From Nannochloris sp. 'desiccata' (lineage: Eukaryota > Chlorophyta > Trebouxiophyceae > Chlorellales > Chlorellaceae), in assembly GCA_019044685.2 (NCBI GenBank), contig JAGTXX020000017.1:124001-188000 (forward strand): a stretch of 64,000 nt of DNA, given 5' to 3'. Below, piece by piece: positions 10,053 to 22,756 of the stretch. Position 1 is the first letter of the stretch; every line of letters begins with the position of its first letter. Position numbers and translations under genes: made by a program. The notes beneath the pieces are model-generated. The model searched no databases, was not told the origin of the DNA, and saw only the letters and a program-made list of their open reading frames with translations.

Positions 10053-10344
10053 TGTTTTTTTACTTTGTTCTTTGCAACGCTGTTGATTAGCCTAGAAGGC
10101 ATTTTTTGTACTCTTTATCCCTGTTACTGTATATTCTCAGTCTAGTACCAAGTATTCACATTACTAATAATTGTCAAAAAGGATCCAACATTGAAATGAA
10201 ACAAAAACAGAGAAAATTATCGACAGAAAAATAAATAAGCCCAGGAGAATTTTGCTAAAAATACTCTGAAATTATACAAATTAAAAGAAGTATTACTACG
10301 ATTTTTAAACACCTTGATTGATAAGTAAGAAATCAGTGTCTTTC

Positions 10345-11652
10345 TTATGTTATTTCATAATTGAGCTGGCGTAATTGCATTACAAGCTCTTCCTCATACC
10401 CTCTCCCCCCATTCACCGGTCTGATTTCCCGTAAAGGAGTCAACACCTCCCACATATCACATCGCCACCCTTGACACACTTCCTCCAACTGTTCTTTGCC
10501 CAATGTAGCCAATAACATCCTGCTACTCCCGTACAATTCATGTGTTAGATCGTACACGCCAAAACTTTCTTCTGGGGGCGGTCCAAGAGTTTCGTAAATA
10601 TCATTTGTCACATCAATACGGCATGTGAGACGTATAACCCCGTCAAATAGTGCCCTTCGTACACCTATTTGTTCTGGAGATTCACCTTGTCCACAGTGTT
10701 TAGGTAGCTCCAGGGCTCCGGAAGCGATGACCTCCCGCCACCCGTCAGTCGCCCACAGCCGACGCATGCCGCCTAAATGAGAAGAACCTACTACCCCGAC
10801 CACTGCAGCACCTGCTCCTGCTTCCAAACTTGCAGTATACAAAGATTGAAGTAATACAGCATCCCGTTCTCCTATTAAAATTTGCTCTGTCATGCCAGTG
10901 GCAGCGGGATCTTGTGTCGGCGGTCTCATATGCGCAACGAGATCGTGATAATTAAGAGCACTTTGCAGACCAAAAGCGTAATCTAAATCAACAATACTGG
11001 GTTGCCATAACATCCTTTGATAGGTTACTAATTTTGGTCTGTCTCCGTGGATTAATTGAGCACCTACGGCGAACGCAGCGGCATACGCTAGATGTTCACT
11101 AAAAAACATAGGTGAGCGACAGATTTCTTTCCAAAGATCACTTTCAATCGGGTTTTGCACGTCGGCAAGCTGTACTCCAATGTGAGCTAACGCACGGGTA
11201 CGTGCATCCACCATCCCGTACGCGCTATTCGTAATCATTAAACATTCTTGAACTGATGCTACATTTCCTGTTGCAGACCCATGGGCGGGGTTCAGAGCAG
11301 TTTCTACGACCACCGTGTGTGGTTTGTTTTTAAGGATAAACTCTCCTGTTTCCCAGCCTTCTGGGTCAGCGTGCATCACTCCAAAGATATATATATCAGC
11401 ACCACCTTCTGGGGGAGGTAGAATTAAGTCTGGAGTAGCCCCATAGGCAACATCTACTACATCTATGGAGGCATCATCGCCTTTGATGCTGTCGCTGATC
11501 TGTTCTACCTCCTCCTCTTTCGAGAGAGGGAAGTTTGAAGAAGACGAGAAAGAAGATGAATGAACTCGTGTATGGCGTTGGTGTGCTAAGGTATTTCTAC
11601 TTCTATTTAGCGACAGTAAGCGACCAGAACAGCAGCGGAAACACTGCTGCAT
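10345..11652 (-). CDS. TraB/PrgY-family protein
   Basis: Coding region of 435 residues starting at the ATG at 11652. A strong acceptor (pyrimidine tract then CAG) lies at 11668-11670, 15 bases upstream, so a 5'-UTR intron is likely. The first 45 residues are rich in Arg, Ser and His with no acidic residues, suggesting organelle targeting. The core has TraB/PrgY features: 'IYIFGVMHADPEG', then 'VVVETALNP', 'GERDAVLLQSLY' and 'VVGSSHLGGM'. The conserved His and Glu residues in these motifs are proposed to bind metal, and the fold is related to Tiki/EreA/GumN proteins. Plants encode such proteins, with one subset on mitochondrial and ER membranes. I see no clear C-terminal membrane helix. Function beyond the family is unknown. 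Confidence 0.75.
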   Translation of the reverse strand: MQQCFRCCSGRLLSLNRSRNTLAHQRHTRVHSSSFSSSSNFPLSKEEEVEQISDSIKGDDASIDVVDVAYGATPDLILPPPEGGADIYIFGVMHADPEGWETGEFILKNKPHTVVVETALNPAHGSATGNVASVQECLMITNSAYGMVDARTRALAHIGVQLADVQNPIESDLWKEICRSPMFFSEHLAYAAAFAVGAQLIHGDRPKLVTYQRMLWQPSIVDLDYAFGLQSALNYHDLVAHMRPPTQDPAATGMTEQILIGERDAVLLQSLYTASLEAGAGAAVVGVVGSSHLGGMRRLWATDGWREVIASGALELPKHCGQGESPEQIGVRRALFDGVIRLTCRIDVTNDIYETLGPPPEESFGVYDLTHELYGSSRMLLATLGKEQLEEVCQGWRCDMWEVLTPLREIRPVNGGRGYEEELVMQLRQLNYEIT

Positions 11653-13055
11653 TCGTGTGGCGGCAGCCTGCAAAGAAAAGAAAAAGAAAGACGGATTAGC
11701 GTCAGAGCAGATGCTTTTAAACAAGAAATAGAACAAACAGAGGCGTAAGAACGCTAAAAAGTGCGGCAAATAGGGAAATAAAGGGGATATAAGGGAAGGC
11801 TTCAGCGAGTTAGTAAAAAAAATATCTTCAGAAGGCAGCACTTTTTACGGCGCCATCCTTAGTCTGCTATATGCTTGTCATACTCAAAGCATCTCTAGCC
11901 CACAAATAATATCCCATATACTATTACTAATAAACAGAAGGTTTAGGATCAATAACTAAAGGAAAGGCAAGACCTCAGATAGGAGCGAAAGACAATTAAG
12001 CAAGTTTTTCCGCAACGCCTAGTAAGCTCGGTTGAACTATGCACTGTAATAGAATCATCATAGGTCTTATTTAAATAAATAAAAAGGAACTGCTCTCTCT
12101 AGTAGCATAGAGTCACTGGTCTCATAGAAATCCGCTAGTTTTGTGCTTCATGAAAGGATCTGTCGAAGGACCCTCAGTGTGTGTAACAAAAAGTAACAAT
12201 CATCGACCAGGAGATAAAGAGAGAACAGCGTGAAAAGAAGCAATCAAGAGAGATTGCATAGAAATTAAAGAAAAGCGTTCTTGAGGATTGCATATGGATT
12301 TGTTAGCTCGTGAACTGAACATTATTAAAAAAAACTGTTTAACGCATGGGGGGAAGTATCAAAAACAAGGAGCCAGCAAAGTAAAGGTATTAGACGGCGG
12401 CCAGCATGTGCTGATGGGAAGGAAAAAAACCCGCCCTATGCCGATTGATAGGTGAGGAACACGCACCTTGGTAACACATCCAGCCCATTGAAAATTCATG
12501 CTTGCCTCACTGCGTCCTCAGCAGGTTGGCGTAACATCTCATGAAGCATGCATTTAAAAAATATATCTTGCTGAGCCATTGATTGGACAGATCAGGCGCC
12601 CTTTCGGCATCTTACAGATATGCAATATACAAAAAAATGCAAGATGTTGCTGCGGAGTGGGTTTTTCAAGGATTTGCCAATAAAATTCTTGGCGACAAAA
12701 CCCAGAAGTGGCGATTTTCCCGGAGTCCCAGGTTTTTGCTGGCGAAATTTTCTGGTTTCTGAAATTTCTGGCGAATTTTATTATTATTCCTATTGCAGCT
12801 TCCTGGAATTACTTGCACAGATGAAGAATGCCAGCCTGCTGTTTTTGATAAGGCTGAAGGAGTGGTTGGCTTTTGAATCGATGTAATAAAAATGGACGGG
12901 GCTGCAGCTCCGACCCACCCGCTTTTGTTATTCTTCCCCCCACCCCACCCTCAAGTTGATTGCTCGTACCTGTTGTTCTGTATATTGCCCACTAGTAAAT
13001 TGTCTATTGTCAAGTTACAATTTGATTAATTGATCAAAAGCCACGAGTAAAAAAA
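11653..13055. other. Intergenic region with probable 5'-UTR intron of the TraB gene
   Basis: The part next to 11667 is probably intron and upstream untranslated exon of the TraB gene on the minus strand. The rest (about 11900-13000) shows no supported gene. The frame at 12620-12886 (+) has no domain and looks like chance. The 3' end of the MYND gene and its trailer occupy the right border. Confidence 0.4.
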
Positions 13056-15151
13056 TCATTTCTTCTTGCTGGATTTGCCGCCTCCTGCCGCCTTTTTGCA
13101 CGCTACCTTGTGCGCCTTCCAATCCGCCAACTGGCATTCTTTACAACAATACCGTACGCTCCGGCAACCAAGACACAGTTTCAATGAAACACTTCCCTCT
13201 TTGCCCCCATTACCGTACCCTACAAAGGCACATCCAGGTACACCTTCCGTCTTTACCAAATTTTTAAACTTTTTGTAAATGTACTTGCCGAGATCGTCAA
13301 GTGGCCCTGGTCGCTTCCCGATCCCACTTTTCACCCCTTCAAGTTCAATTTCATCTAATCTACAACCTCGTTCAACGATTATATCCACCATTTTGGTGTA
13401 GCTCACGTTGGGCCCGTGCTTCTTATCTCCGTTGGCGCAGCGGCCGCATTTGGCCCCCCCTCCAACGCATTCTATGCAGCTCGAGGAAGTTATAACGTAC
13501 AAAATAGATTTGTGTAGGTCTTCAGAGTTTCCCGTTCGTAATAGGTTCAAACACTCATCAAGCTCTTCCCAATTACCTTGCTCAGCAGCCATCATGATTG
13601 GTTTCCTTAACACCACCCCGGCCGGGCTTCGGAGCAAGGGACTTAAACCAGCGTTCACCAGCGAGCGAATGACAGCTCGCCCACATGCATAATAACATGC
13701 TTTATGCAAGGCAGTCAGTCCTGGACCTACTTGTATCTTCACATTTGCCCCTGCAGCGATTAATTTCTCTATTATAATGTCAGCGCCTGGTCGTTGAAAA
13801 ATGGCCATGTGCAAAAGAGGCTCATGAGAAGCCTCTTCTCCAATATGCAGCGCATTCGGGAAGATTCCATCATCAATTAGCTTTAATAGAGGGGCTACTT
13901 CAATAATGGGGTTAGTCATGTCGACTCCTTTGGCCATTTTATCACCTAAAATTTGGGTGTTGGTCATCTTACGAAGATATTCTAAGGCGCCGGGAGTCTG
14001 TTCCCACAGATCTAGACAGCTTGTAGCGTATACAGCTGCCTGAAGAAGACTTTCAGATCCAGGGAAATTTGTAGGAATTCTCCCTCCAGGCATACGGCGC
14101 ATGCCTGTGAGTAGCTCACAGACGAGTGGGTGATTCCGAAGGAGATAGAGCGGAGCCATCCGGCTTTGTACTGCCTCTTTTGTAAAGTCAGGGTTAGCAG
14201 GGCGGGGTTTGGCTTCTGGAAAATCGTAGGTGGTGACGTGATCGGCGGCAAATAGGGCCAAGGTAAGGTTCGCATACCAAGGGATCTGGCAACTGTGGTA
14301 CTCAATGCAGTCCTTGTTCTTGTACTTGAGGGCTCTTTTTAAACACTCCTGAGGTCCATAGACGCGCAACCACAGCTCAGGAAGATGTGCATTGTAGTTC
14401 ATATAACTCATACTGGAAGAACCTGGATTTTGATCCAACACAGCAAGTTTTTCGTAGTACACCAGCGCCTCTTTAAATTTTCCCATTTTCCTCAAGGTGT
14501 TGCCGACACCAAAGAGGCCACGGTGGTAAGCTCGTGGGAGGAATACTGAATAAATCCTTGCTTTCTAGCGCTTCCTTCAAGTCGTCTTTATCTTTGATAA
14601 GGGTTCCTTGCTCCACGGCTTTTTTAAAGTACTCGAGCGCTTCTTCATAGTTGCTAGCGTCATGGATGGCGAGGACATTGTAGGCTTCAGGGCACACAGG
14701 ATGAATCTGTCCAGACACATAGTAGTTGAAATATAAGATGTACAAATACGACAAATTTTGAAAATTGAAATGAAGTTGAAGAAAAAGCAAATTTTCATCG
14801 GTTTCATAGGGACTCGAAAATAAAACTCACCGCCAATGCCGCTTTGGCACACTCCACGGCCTTCTTGCTATCATAATATCCATGTCCCTCTAGGGCTTTC
14901 AGAGTTGCTTTATAGACTTTCGCTCCATCTTTGCAGGTGTATGCTATAGCTCCGCCGTGCATACTCAGGGTGGATACCTCTGCAGAAATGTTTCCACTCT
15001 CGCCATCATACTCTAGTTCAGGGTCGTTATACGTTCCACAAAGCCTTTCAAAATTAAGCGGCCACTGTGGATTTTGCATAGATCGGATACTTAGATAGGG
15101 CAATCCGCTATTTTGGAGCGCAGTTTGGAGCAACGACCCAAAGTCATCCAT
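13056..15151 (-). CDS. TPR, ankyrin-repeat and MYND zinc-finger protein, with a one-base frame break
   Basis: Exon 1 (14831-15151) and exon 2 (13056-14706) join in phase 0 over a 124-bp intron; about 656 residues. N-terminal TPR-like helices ('ASNYEEALEYFKKAVEQG', 'GKFKEALVYYEKLAVLDQ') are followed by ankyrin repeats around 'EPLLHMAIFQRPGADIIIEKL' and 'GLTALHKACYYACGRAVI'. A C-terminal MYND finger follows ('CLGC..VRYCCKECQLADWKAHKVAC') with a Lys-rich tail. MYND fingers bind proline-rich partners, so a scaffold role is likely. The frame shifts within about 14473-14564: the upstream TPR frame and the downstream frame are both open and homologous in style but differ by one base. One extra base in the A-run near 14562 would explain it, as either an assembly error or a real mutation. 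Confidence 0.7.
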
Positions 15152-15592
15152 CTTTTCAAAAATGTTGAAGAGATTCAAATTAAGCAAACTTTGTACCTTT
15201 ATTTGTTTGTTCAACTTTGACCACAACTGGAAAGCAGGAGGTGACCCTACATACCTTAAAGTACCTCAAAACACTACATCCCTTGATCCAGTCAACCTTC
15301 CCCAGGCCAGCTCCTGGGTCCAAGCTGGCATAAGTAGCACAAATCCCCTTAAAAACCTCAGTATGCACCAACGCAAGCTCAAAACAACCAACCTTCGATT
15401 GAAAGCACTACTCCTCAACAAAAATGACCCAGTAGCCCCAATTGACCCCTCCTCCAGTGACCAACACGAAACTCTACCCCCAACTCAGGGACCTTGCTGC
15501 TTAAATCAGACTCCGCCACCTTCGTCTTTGATTGTTTGTTTATAAAATTCTTCACAAGACCCATATCACACCATCAATAAAATTTTAAAGCG

Positions 15593-15700
15593 ATGCCCCA
15601 GCGAGGCATTTTATACGCCCTGGTGGCCAGAGGCAATAATGTGTTCCTCGCCGAGTTTTCTTCATTATCTACTTTACTGACGAATGCTGGAGCGTATTAA
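15593..15700 (+). pseudogene. Orphan longin-domain N-terminus (VAMP7-like fragment)
   Basis: A frame opening with ATG encodes 35 residues. 'GILYALVARGNNVFLAEFSS' is the first beta strands of a longin domain as found at the N-terminus of VAMP7-type R-SNAREs. It stops at a TAA (15698-15700). I cannot find the rest of the longin domain, the SNARE coiled coil or a membrane anchor in the next kilobase on this strand. The GTATTA after the last alanine codon could be a donor, so a first exon is formally possible, but a decayed duplicate is more likely. VAMP7 proteins drive vesicle fusion with late endosome, vacuole or plasma membrane. Confidence 0.5.
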
Positions 15701-15835
15701 AATACTCGGGCAAAAAGCCATCTTCTACACGAGTACCCGTGGGAAAAGTGCCGATGGGTGGATCAGGGACTACATGGCGCGGCATATTAGCCCCGACCTC
15801 TATGTGTTATCAAGTGATCCCTTGTGCCTTATACG

Positions 15836-15852
15836 AAAAAAAAAAAAAAAAA
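15836..15852 (+). repeat. A17 homopolymer
   Basis: Uninterrupted run of 17 A just downstream of the longin-like fragment. It could be a retro-insertion tail or a simple slippage product; no target-site duplication was recognised. Confidence 0.8.
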
Positions 15853-16547
15853 GTTTTTCAAAGAGTGCCGGCGCCAAAGCAAGGCAAGGTGGCCCTGCCA
15901 GCAAGGGCCCGCCCACGCTGCAGAGAACGATGCCTTTATTGTCCGTAGCCGAGCTGCCCAACATGCGTCACCCGCTGCCCCTGAGTGAGGCATGGCAGGT
16001 CAGGAGATAGCTGCCCCTGAGTGAGGCCGTTTCAGGCGGCGGGGATGCTAAAGGCACGTGAAGAAATGCCGCTTCACTATGAACAGAGGACTCCAGTCCT
16101 CGCTTCTGAACTCATGAATGTACCATCGCTGTGGATACATATGTTTTCAATCGTCAAGCTGGGAAAAACAACGTGATCAGTCTCCGATCCTCAGGGCGGA
16201 TCTCAAACAGCTTCAGATAGAGCGCCAGAAAATTGTTCCTTTGAGAAGATGTTTTACCCCCAACTGCGCAGAGCAACTGAATAATGCCAATTTTCGATTC
16301 TTGCATAGTTTTATTTTCTCCTCTAAAGCCAGCAAATTGCTGAGCAATCGAAAAATTTGGCGCGCCCAACTTGAAGTGGTGCCCCAAAATTGGCACTGGA
16401 CCCGCGAGGAACCTTAAATGCTGGGGTTGCTTGATGCGCAGGTCTATATCAAACCAAGTTCAGCACCTGCTTGTAGAAAGCGTGGCGCAGGAGCTTAGTA
16501 TTTTAAAAAGGTGTCAAAATATTTGTAAAATCCTGCTTTAGAGTAAT

Positions 16548-18765
16548 ATGAGGGCTTCCACCCGAGTGGCAATTCGCCTCAATCAATTGATCAGTCATAG
16601 AAAAGGTGTCGAGCGGCTATGCCAGCCACAGGTATGTACTGCTGCCATTTCTCTGATCTGAGGTGATTATATTTGAAGAGAGGTTCAATTGATTTTTGAA
16701 ACTGGACTTCATCGAACCTCGTTTTCAACAGCTCCTTACTCATAGTTCTCATTAAACTTTCAATATCGATACTACCCTCTACAGATAACAGCTATACCCG
16801 TGCAAGTACGGTCGATAATCTCTGCCTCTCCTGGTGCTGGCGAGTATGCAGCAGCTGAACCGGCAACCAAACGAGGCCAAGTTGTCCAATACCCCACAGC
16901 ACAGCCTGCTCCTACCTCTTCTGCTGGCCCTCAAAGCGCTATTCCTAACTTTGGAGGACGTGCCCCTGATAATACCACCTCTTCCGGGTCTGGCTGGGGC
17001 ATTGACAAGATCCCAACCCCTCGAGAAATGGTCGGCTTACTCGATCAACATGTAGTAGGCCAAGCTCACGCCAAGAAAATCCTTTCAGTTGGTGTCCATA
17101 ACCACTACAAACGTGTTTCACACGATCTTGAGAGGCAAAGAGTCGCTATGCTTGCTGCTGCAGCTGCAAATCCCAACGCCCCAATCCCCGGAGCTGCTGG
17201 CGGTGGTACCCCTGGTTCGTCTTCGTCTTCTTCTACTCCTTCTATGACCCATGGTGGTCACGGTCCGCACCCCCCCAGTTACTTACCCCCTTCAGGACAT
17301 GTCCTTCCTGGGGACGCTGAACGCTACCTCCAACTGAGTATGCTGGCTAGAACCGACTCGGCTGCTGCCGCTGCTGTGAAATCGTACGCCGAAGCCATGG
17401 CTGAAGCAGCAGCAGCTTCAGATCATCGTAGTGGACATATTCTGTCCTCTACGAACGGTGAAAGTGATCCTAAATCCCATGTTGACTCCTCTAATACGGA
17501 TTCCACCACGTCTTTTGCTCTCCCACCGACCCCTTCTCCCCATGCCGACGTGGAAATCGAAAAATCCAACGTCCTGGTTTTAGGACCTACAGGCTGCGGT
17601 AAAACCCTACTTGCGAAAACACTCGCTCGATTGGTGAATGTTCCTTTTACGATGGCTGATGCAACGACACTGACTCAAGCGGGCTATGTCGGTGAAGATG
17701 TAGAAAGCGTTTTGTGGAAATTATATCAAGCTTCTGGCTACGACGTCGCTGCCACACAACAAGGTATCGTCTACATTGATGAGATTGATAAAATTACACG
17801 TCGTTCTGAGAGTTTAAGCATCACCAGAGATGTCAGTGGTGAAGGTGTCCAGCAGGCATTGTTGAGAATGCTGGAGGGGACCGTGGTGAATGTTCCCGAA
17901 AAAGGAGGAAGGAAGAATCCACGTGGGGAATTTATCTCTATCGATACGTCACATATTTTGTTTATCTGTGGAGGGGCGTTTGTAGGGCTGGATAGACAAA
18001 TCTCTGAACGCCTTGCTGCTGCATCAATCGGATTTGGCAATCCTGTTCGATCCCGGCACACTTCCGGAGGAGCTCCTCAACTGGCAGCAGTACAAGCTCA
18101 AGGAGCTGCACTTCGTCAAACTGAACAGAATGATCTTGTACAGTATGGATTAATCCCTGAGTTCGTCGGAAGATTCCCTGTTATCTGTACTTTAGGCGCT
18201 TTGACCGAAGATGAATTGTGTCATGTGCTGACGGAACCAAAAAGTGCATTATTGAAACAATATTCTGCTATTTTTGCTGCAAGTGGAGCCAAATTCCATG
18301 CGAGTGACGCTGGAATTGAGTCTATTGCAAAGAAAGCGTGGTCTAAAGGGGTGGGGGCACGTGGATTGAGGTCAATTCTGGAAGTTTTGCTATTGGAAGC
18401 CTCATACCATGTACGTTTCTAACTAACGATTTGTCGACCACTTTTTGGTTGTTGTTGTTGCTTTCTTTATCAACGAAAAATCACATTATTCGCATCCAAT
18501 ACTTAATGCCCATTTCATTCCTCCATTTATTATTATTATTATTATTATTCTGATACAGGCTCCTGAACCCGAAGTAGAGGGTGTTATTCTTCATGTCGAT
18601 AACGACGGTGCCCCAAAAGCTATCCTCTGCCACGGAGATGGTTCTTTCGAAAAGATGCTGAATGAGCTGGGCGAGCCTAATACTGTGGTTGAGCCTGTAT
18701 CCGAAGAGAGTGGAAAGCAAGAAGAACAGATGCAATCTCAGCCTGAAGCTGCTACTGTCTCTTGA
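16548..18765 (+). CDS. CLPX: Mitochondrial ATP-dependent Clp protease ATP-binding subunit ClpX
   Basis: Three exons: 16548-16631, 16785-18410 and 18559-18765, all phase 0; 638 residues. Exon 1 encodes a basic presequence ('[20 protein letters not shown]') typical of mitochondrial import. AAA+ motifs are complete: '[12 protein letters not shown]', Walker A 'GPTGCGKT' (about residue 294), pore loop 'GYVGED', Walker B 'VYIDEIDK' and the ClpP-docking 'IGFG' loop. ClpX unfolds substrates and feeds them to ClpP in the matrix. The N-terminal Cys4 zinc domain is absent. About 140 Ala/Ser/Pro-rich residues separate the first AAA+ helices from Walker A, longer than in bacteria. Intron 2 carries an ATT repeat. 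It is convergent with the SAM-domain gene. Confidence 0.95.
18527..18549 (+). repeat. ATT trinucleotide microsatellite
   Basis: About seven ATT units just upstream of the acceptor of ClpX intron 2, within what would be the pyrimidine-tract zone. Confidence 0.8.
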
Positions 18766-19315
18766 ATATAAAAAAAAAAGTTGAAGCACCGTCTAAAAGG
18801 GATAGTCAAGGGCAACAATATTTTTTCTTCTTCTTCTTTATTCTCATTCTCTCTGTCGCCCCAGTCATCCCTTTTCAAATAAACACGAATTTTCCTCTTC
18901 TTTTCTCTCTCTATTTACACAAAAATATATACTCTTATGAGTTTTACTATTACCACCGCTATATACAATATATATCTACCTATCTACCTATCATACTAAC
19001 AAAACATAGGAACAGTGTACCACACGCTGCTGCTGCCGTCCCCCGATTTGTATCATTGGCAAAGAGTAAGGGCTCTTCTTTGTCCCTTCCTGGCTATTTT
19101 TACACTCAATTTTACTAATCTAACCAACAACTTGTGTTTGTGTTTATATCTCGCTGTATCCTAAAATCAGTTCTCGGTCTCTCTGTACTATTTTCCCGCT
19201 AGAAAAAACCATAGGAAGATAAGAGGAAACTCACAGTGTGTCGAATTAACTTCTGTGTTTTGTCTTCATATCTTCTTGCTTCCATGTAATAATAATAATA
19301 AGAATGAAAAGGGTG
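18766..19315. other. 3' flanks of convergent ClpX and SAM-domain genes
   Basis: Pyrimidine- and AT-rich spacer, probably 3' untranslated sequence of both genes. The frame at 18762-19118 has no domain and low-complexity composition. Nothing else is seen. Confidence 0.5.
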
Positions 19316-21499
19316 CTACTTGTTGACAGTGGGAGCGGCTTTGCCTTTGATTGCAACTGGCACCGTCTTTTGCTTTTCTTCCTCCCGAGCTTTTGATTGA
19401 AGCTCCTCTCTGTTTTTTGCTCGACGAGCAGCATCCTCATTCAGTCTTTGTAAAAATGCTTCTTCAGCTTCTTTAGGCAGTATTTTACGTGCAGGGCGTT
19501 GAGATTCTTGATCTGCTGCCTTGGCAACTTTTGCCTCCAATTTTTCACGGTTAGTTCGAAGGAACTCTTGAGCTCTCAGGGCACGATAAGTGGAAAGGAG
19601 CTTTTTGGAGCCTTTTAAAGCTTCAAGTCGGTCAAGCTCATCCTCACGACACTGTGAAAGAAGGTTGACAGTCTCTTGTAAGACAGGAGGACCAGATGCA
19701 GGCATGGTTGTTTTTGTAGCAGTTGAAGAAGACAAAGCAGAGAAATCGGTGCTTTCGGCTGCAACTGTTGGTGGCAGAGATGTTGGTGCTGGTGTAGAGC
19801 TGTTGTTAGCGACCTCGCCAATAAGAGCAAGCAATCCATCTTCTCTGTGGAGTTCCCAATCAACTACCTTTTTGTCCTGTCGTGCAACCTGCGCTGCCCT
19901 TGCTCTCTTGAGTAAAGCTCCCAAAAGATCATTTTCAGTAGTACTGCCATCCTGCATTGCTTCAACAGGCCAACCAAGCTCTGCAAAGACTTCATTTGCC
20001 TCTATCACGTCCTTTTTCTCAGCAGCCTTTGCTGCAGCTGCACGCTCATTTCTTAATTGTTGCCTGAGCTCTTTATTGCGTTGCTCGCGCGCAGAGAGAT
20101 CTTGCTCCAATCGCTGCATAAAGATTGCTTTCTTCACAGCTACAGTAAGTTTCTGCGCTTTTTTCTTAGGGCCTGGTGCTTTTTTAACAATGTCAACGTC
20201 CTTGTCATCGATACCAAGCTCCCCTGCAAGGCGCCCAACGAGATCATCCAGCTTTGCAACAAGCTTCATTGTGCCTTCTTTATCATTTTCATTTGGTATC
20301 TGAAGAAACTCAGTAAAACTAGGATCTTTTTCAGCACAGATACCTTGTAGAAACCCGATACACGATTTAAAGCCGCCGTCAGAATCATCGGCGGAACCTG
20401 CCTCTCCAGCTGATGCAGCACCTCCAGGTGAGGCCGCTCCTATCACCTGTTTACTTCCATCTCTCCTGAATTTTCTAGCTGCTAGTTTTGCCTTCTTTTC
20501 TCTCGCTTGCATGTCTGCTTGCAACCTATCCATAAACTTCGTCTCTTCAATGCCAGGCATTTCTTTCTTCTTAATCGGCGATTGCAGGTTCTTTCCTCCT
20601 GCTCCCTTGGATGCCATGCCAAACATGCCACTGCGTGCTCCAATTTCTGCTTCCTTAAGGGCAGCGTTCAAACGCTCTACCTCTTTGTCAGCGAGGTCAG
20701 CGTTGCGGGTGGCCTGGTCGGCGGCTGCACGGCGCTGTGCAGCTCTAGTTTCTGCCTTTGCTAAATCATGCGCTAAGCGGGAACGGTGTTCTTGTGCTTT
20801 AATAATTTCAGTTCCAGGAATAGTAATAACTGGGGACTGAGCTTGAAGCTGTGCAGCTGATTTAGGAGTTGTCCATGGAGAGGCGGAGGAGGTATTCTGG
20901 GGGCTGATTGCTTCCTCTTTCTCTCCTTCCTTTGCCCAGCACTCAAATAAACCGTTTATTGATCTCAGAATCATTTCTCTATGTCCAAGACTCGTCACTC
21001 CAAGCTCTTGTTTGATCGTAGAATCAGTCAGTTTAGGAAGAAGGGAGCCGGTAACTGCGTGGTGAACGAACGCTTTCCTGTATTTCCCAAAAGCCAGGCA
21101 TTCAAGCCAATCACCCACATCTTTACAAGACCAGGTCATTGGATGTTTGGAAACGAGAGCTGCCAAGCGATCTTCAGGTCTTGGCCGGACGGGACGAGGC
21201 CTTGACTTTTTAGGCTTGGTGCCGGGGGAAGGAGACAATGAAGGTTTCAGCGCGTCATCTTTTAACGAAGAAGACAAATTAGCTTTAGCTTCTTCAACGG
21301 AGGCTAATGTGCTGACATTGTCTTCGGATAGAGGTGGTTTCGTTGGATTTTCCTCACGGGTCGCCGGTTTGGGTAATAAGTCTGTGTCATTAGAGATCTA
21401 TAAAAGCGATGACGGGATTAGTTTGGACTATTAGTGTATTAAGTGTTTTAAGATTCTAATAGTTTGAGGGCCTACCTTGTGCGCAAACTTGAATTTCAT
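19316..21499 (-). CDS. SAM-domain and coiled-coil protein
   Basis: A small first exon (21476-21499, 'MKFKFAHK') joins exon 2 (19316-21397) in phase 0 over a 78-bp intron; 701 residues. A SAM domain lies at about residues 95-165 ('WSCKDVGDWLECLAFGKY' ... 'LGHREMILRSI'). The rest is Lys/Glu/Ala-rich, with long coiled-coil stretches and recurring segments of the form 'F.QRL..D...R...N.ELR', at least three copies spaced through the protein. SAM domains mediate oligomerisation or RNA binding, and the repeated basic segments may bind cytoskeleton or nucleic acid. I do not recognise an orthologue. The SAM domain is clear; the first exon is inferred from splice signals and phase. It shares a short upstream region with divergent Rab18. 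Confidence 0.7.
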
Positions 21500-21843
21500 C
21501 CTGTTCTTACTCAAAAGATCATATCAATGCTTGACCAACAAATCTATAGGTAAATGTCAACGGATTCAAGGGATACTCTTATTTAGTTGTGTATATAGAG
21601 TTAATGATGGATACAAACGAGTTAGACGATCCCAGAATCAGCCAACTACTCAAAAATATTAGAAACGCCAGAGCCCTGAGAGTCAACCCAAAAACTTTTT
21701 GAAAAAGGAAAGAAGGTAGGAAGAAGATGGGGCAGAAGGATTCAAATAGAGAGTTTTTTCAAGCCATATAGCACAGCAATCCCGAATTCATACTATTGGG
21801 TAGTGTTGCATGCTGACCATATACAACTCAAATTACTTCAAAC
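21500..21843. other. Divergent promoter region, SAM gene (-) and Rab18 gene (+)
   Basis: About 340 bp between two start codons pointing away from each other. No RNA gene or conserved box could be recognised. Confidence 0.45.

Positions 21844-22756
<913 letters not shown>

Larger units (their letters stand above)
15152..16547. other. Region between divergent MYND and ClpX genes
   Basis: Upstream regions of two divergent genes. Contains the longin-like fragment at 15593-15700 and a 17-base A run. Other open frames (15162-15545 +, 16118-16417 +) have no domain and irregular composition; I do not call them. Confidence 0.4.

Noticed and set aside
12620..12886. 88-codon open frame (+)
   Set aside because: Repetitive GGCGA/TTTTC-like sequence, no domain, no splice or start context.
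15162..15545. 127-codon open frame (+) upstream of the MYND gene
   Set aside because: Low-complexity Pro/Ser/Asn-rich product, overlapped by a minus frame of equal quality, no homology recognised.
19590..20303. 237-codon plus-strand frame
   Set aside because: Antisense shadow of the SAM/coiled-coil gene; Ser/Ala-rich product is the expected complement of its Glu/Ala codons.
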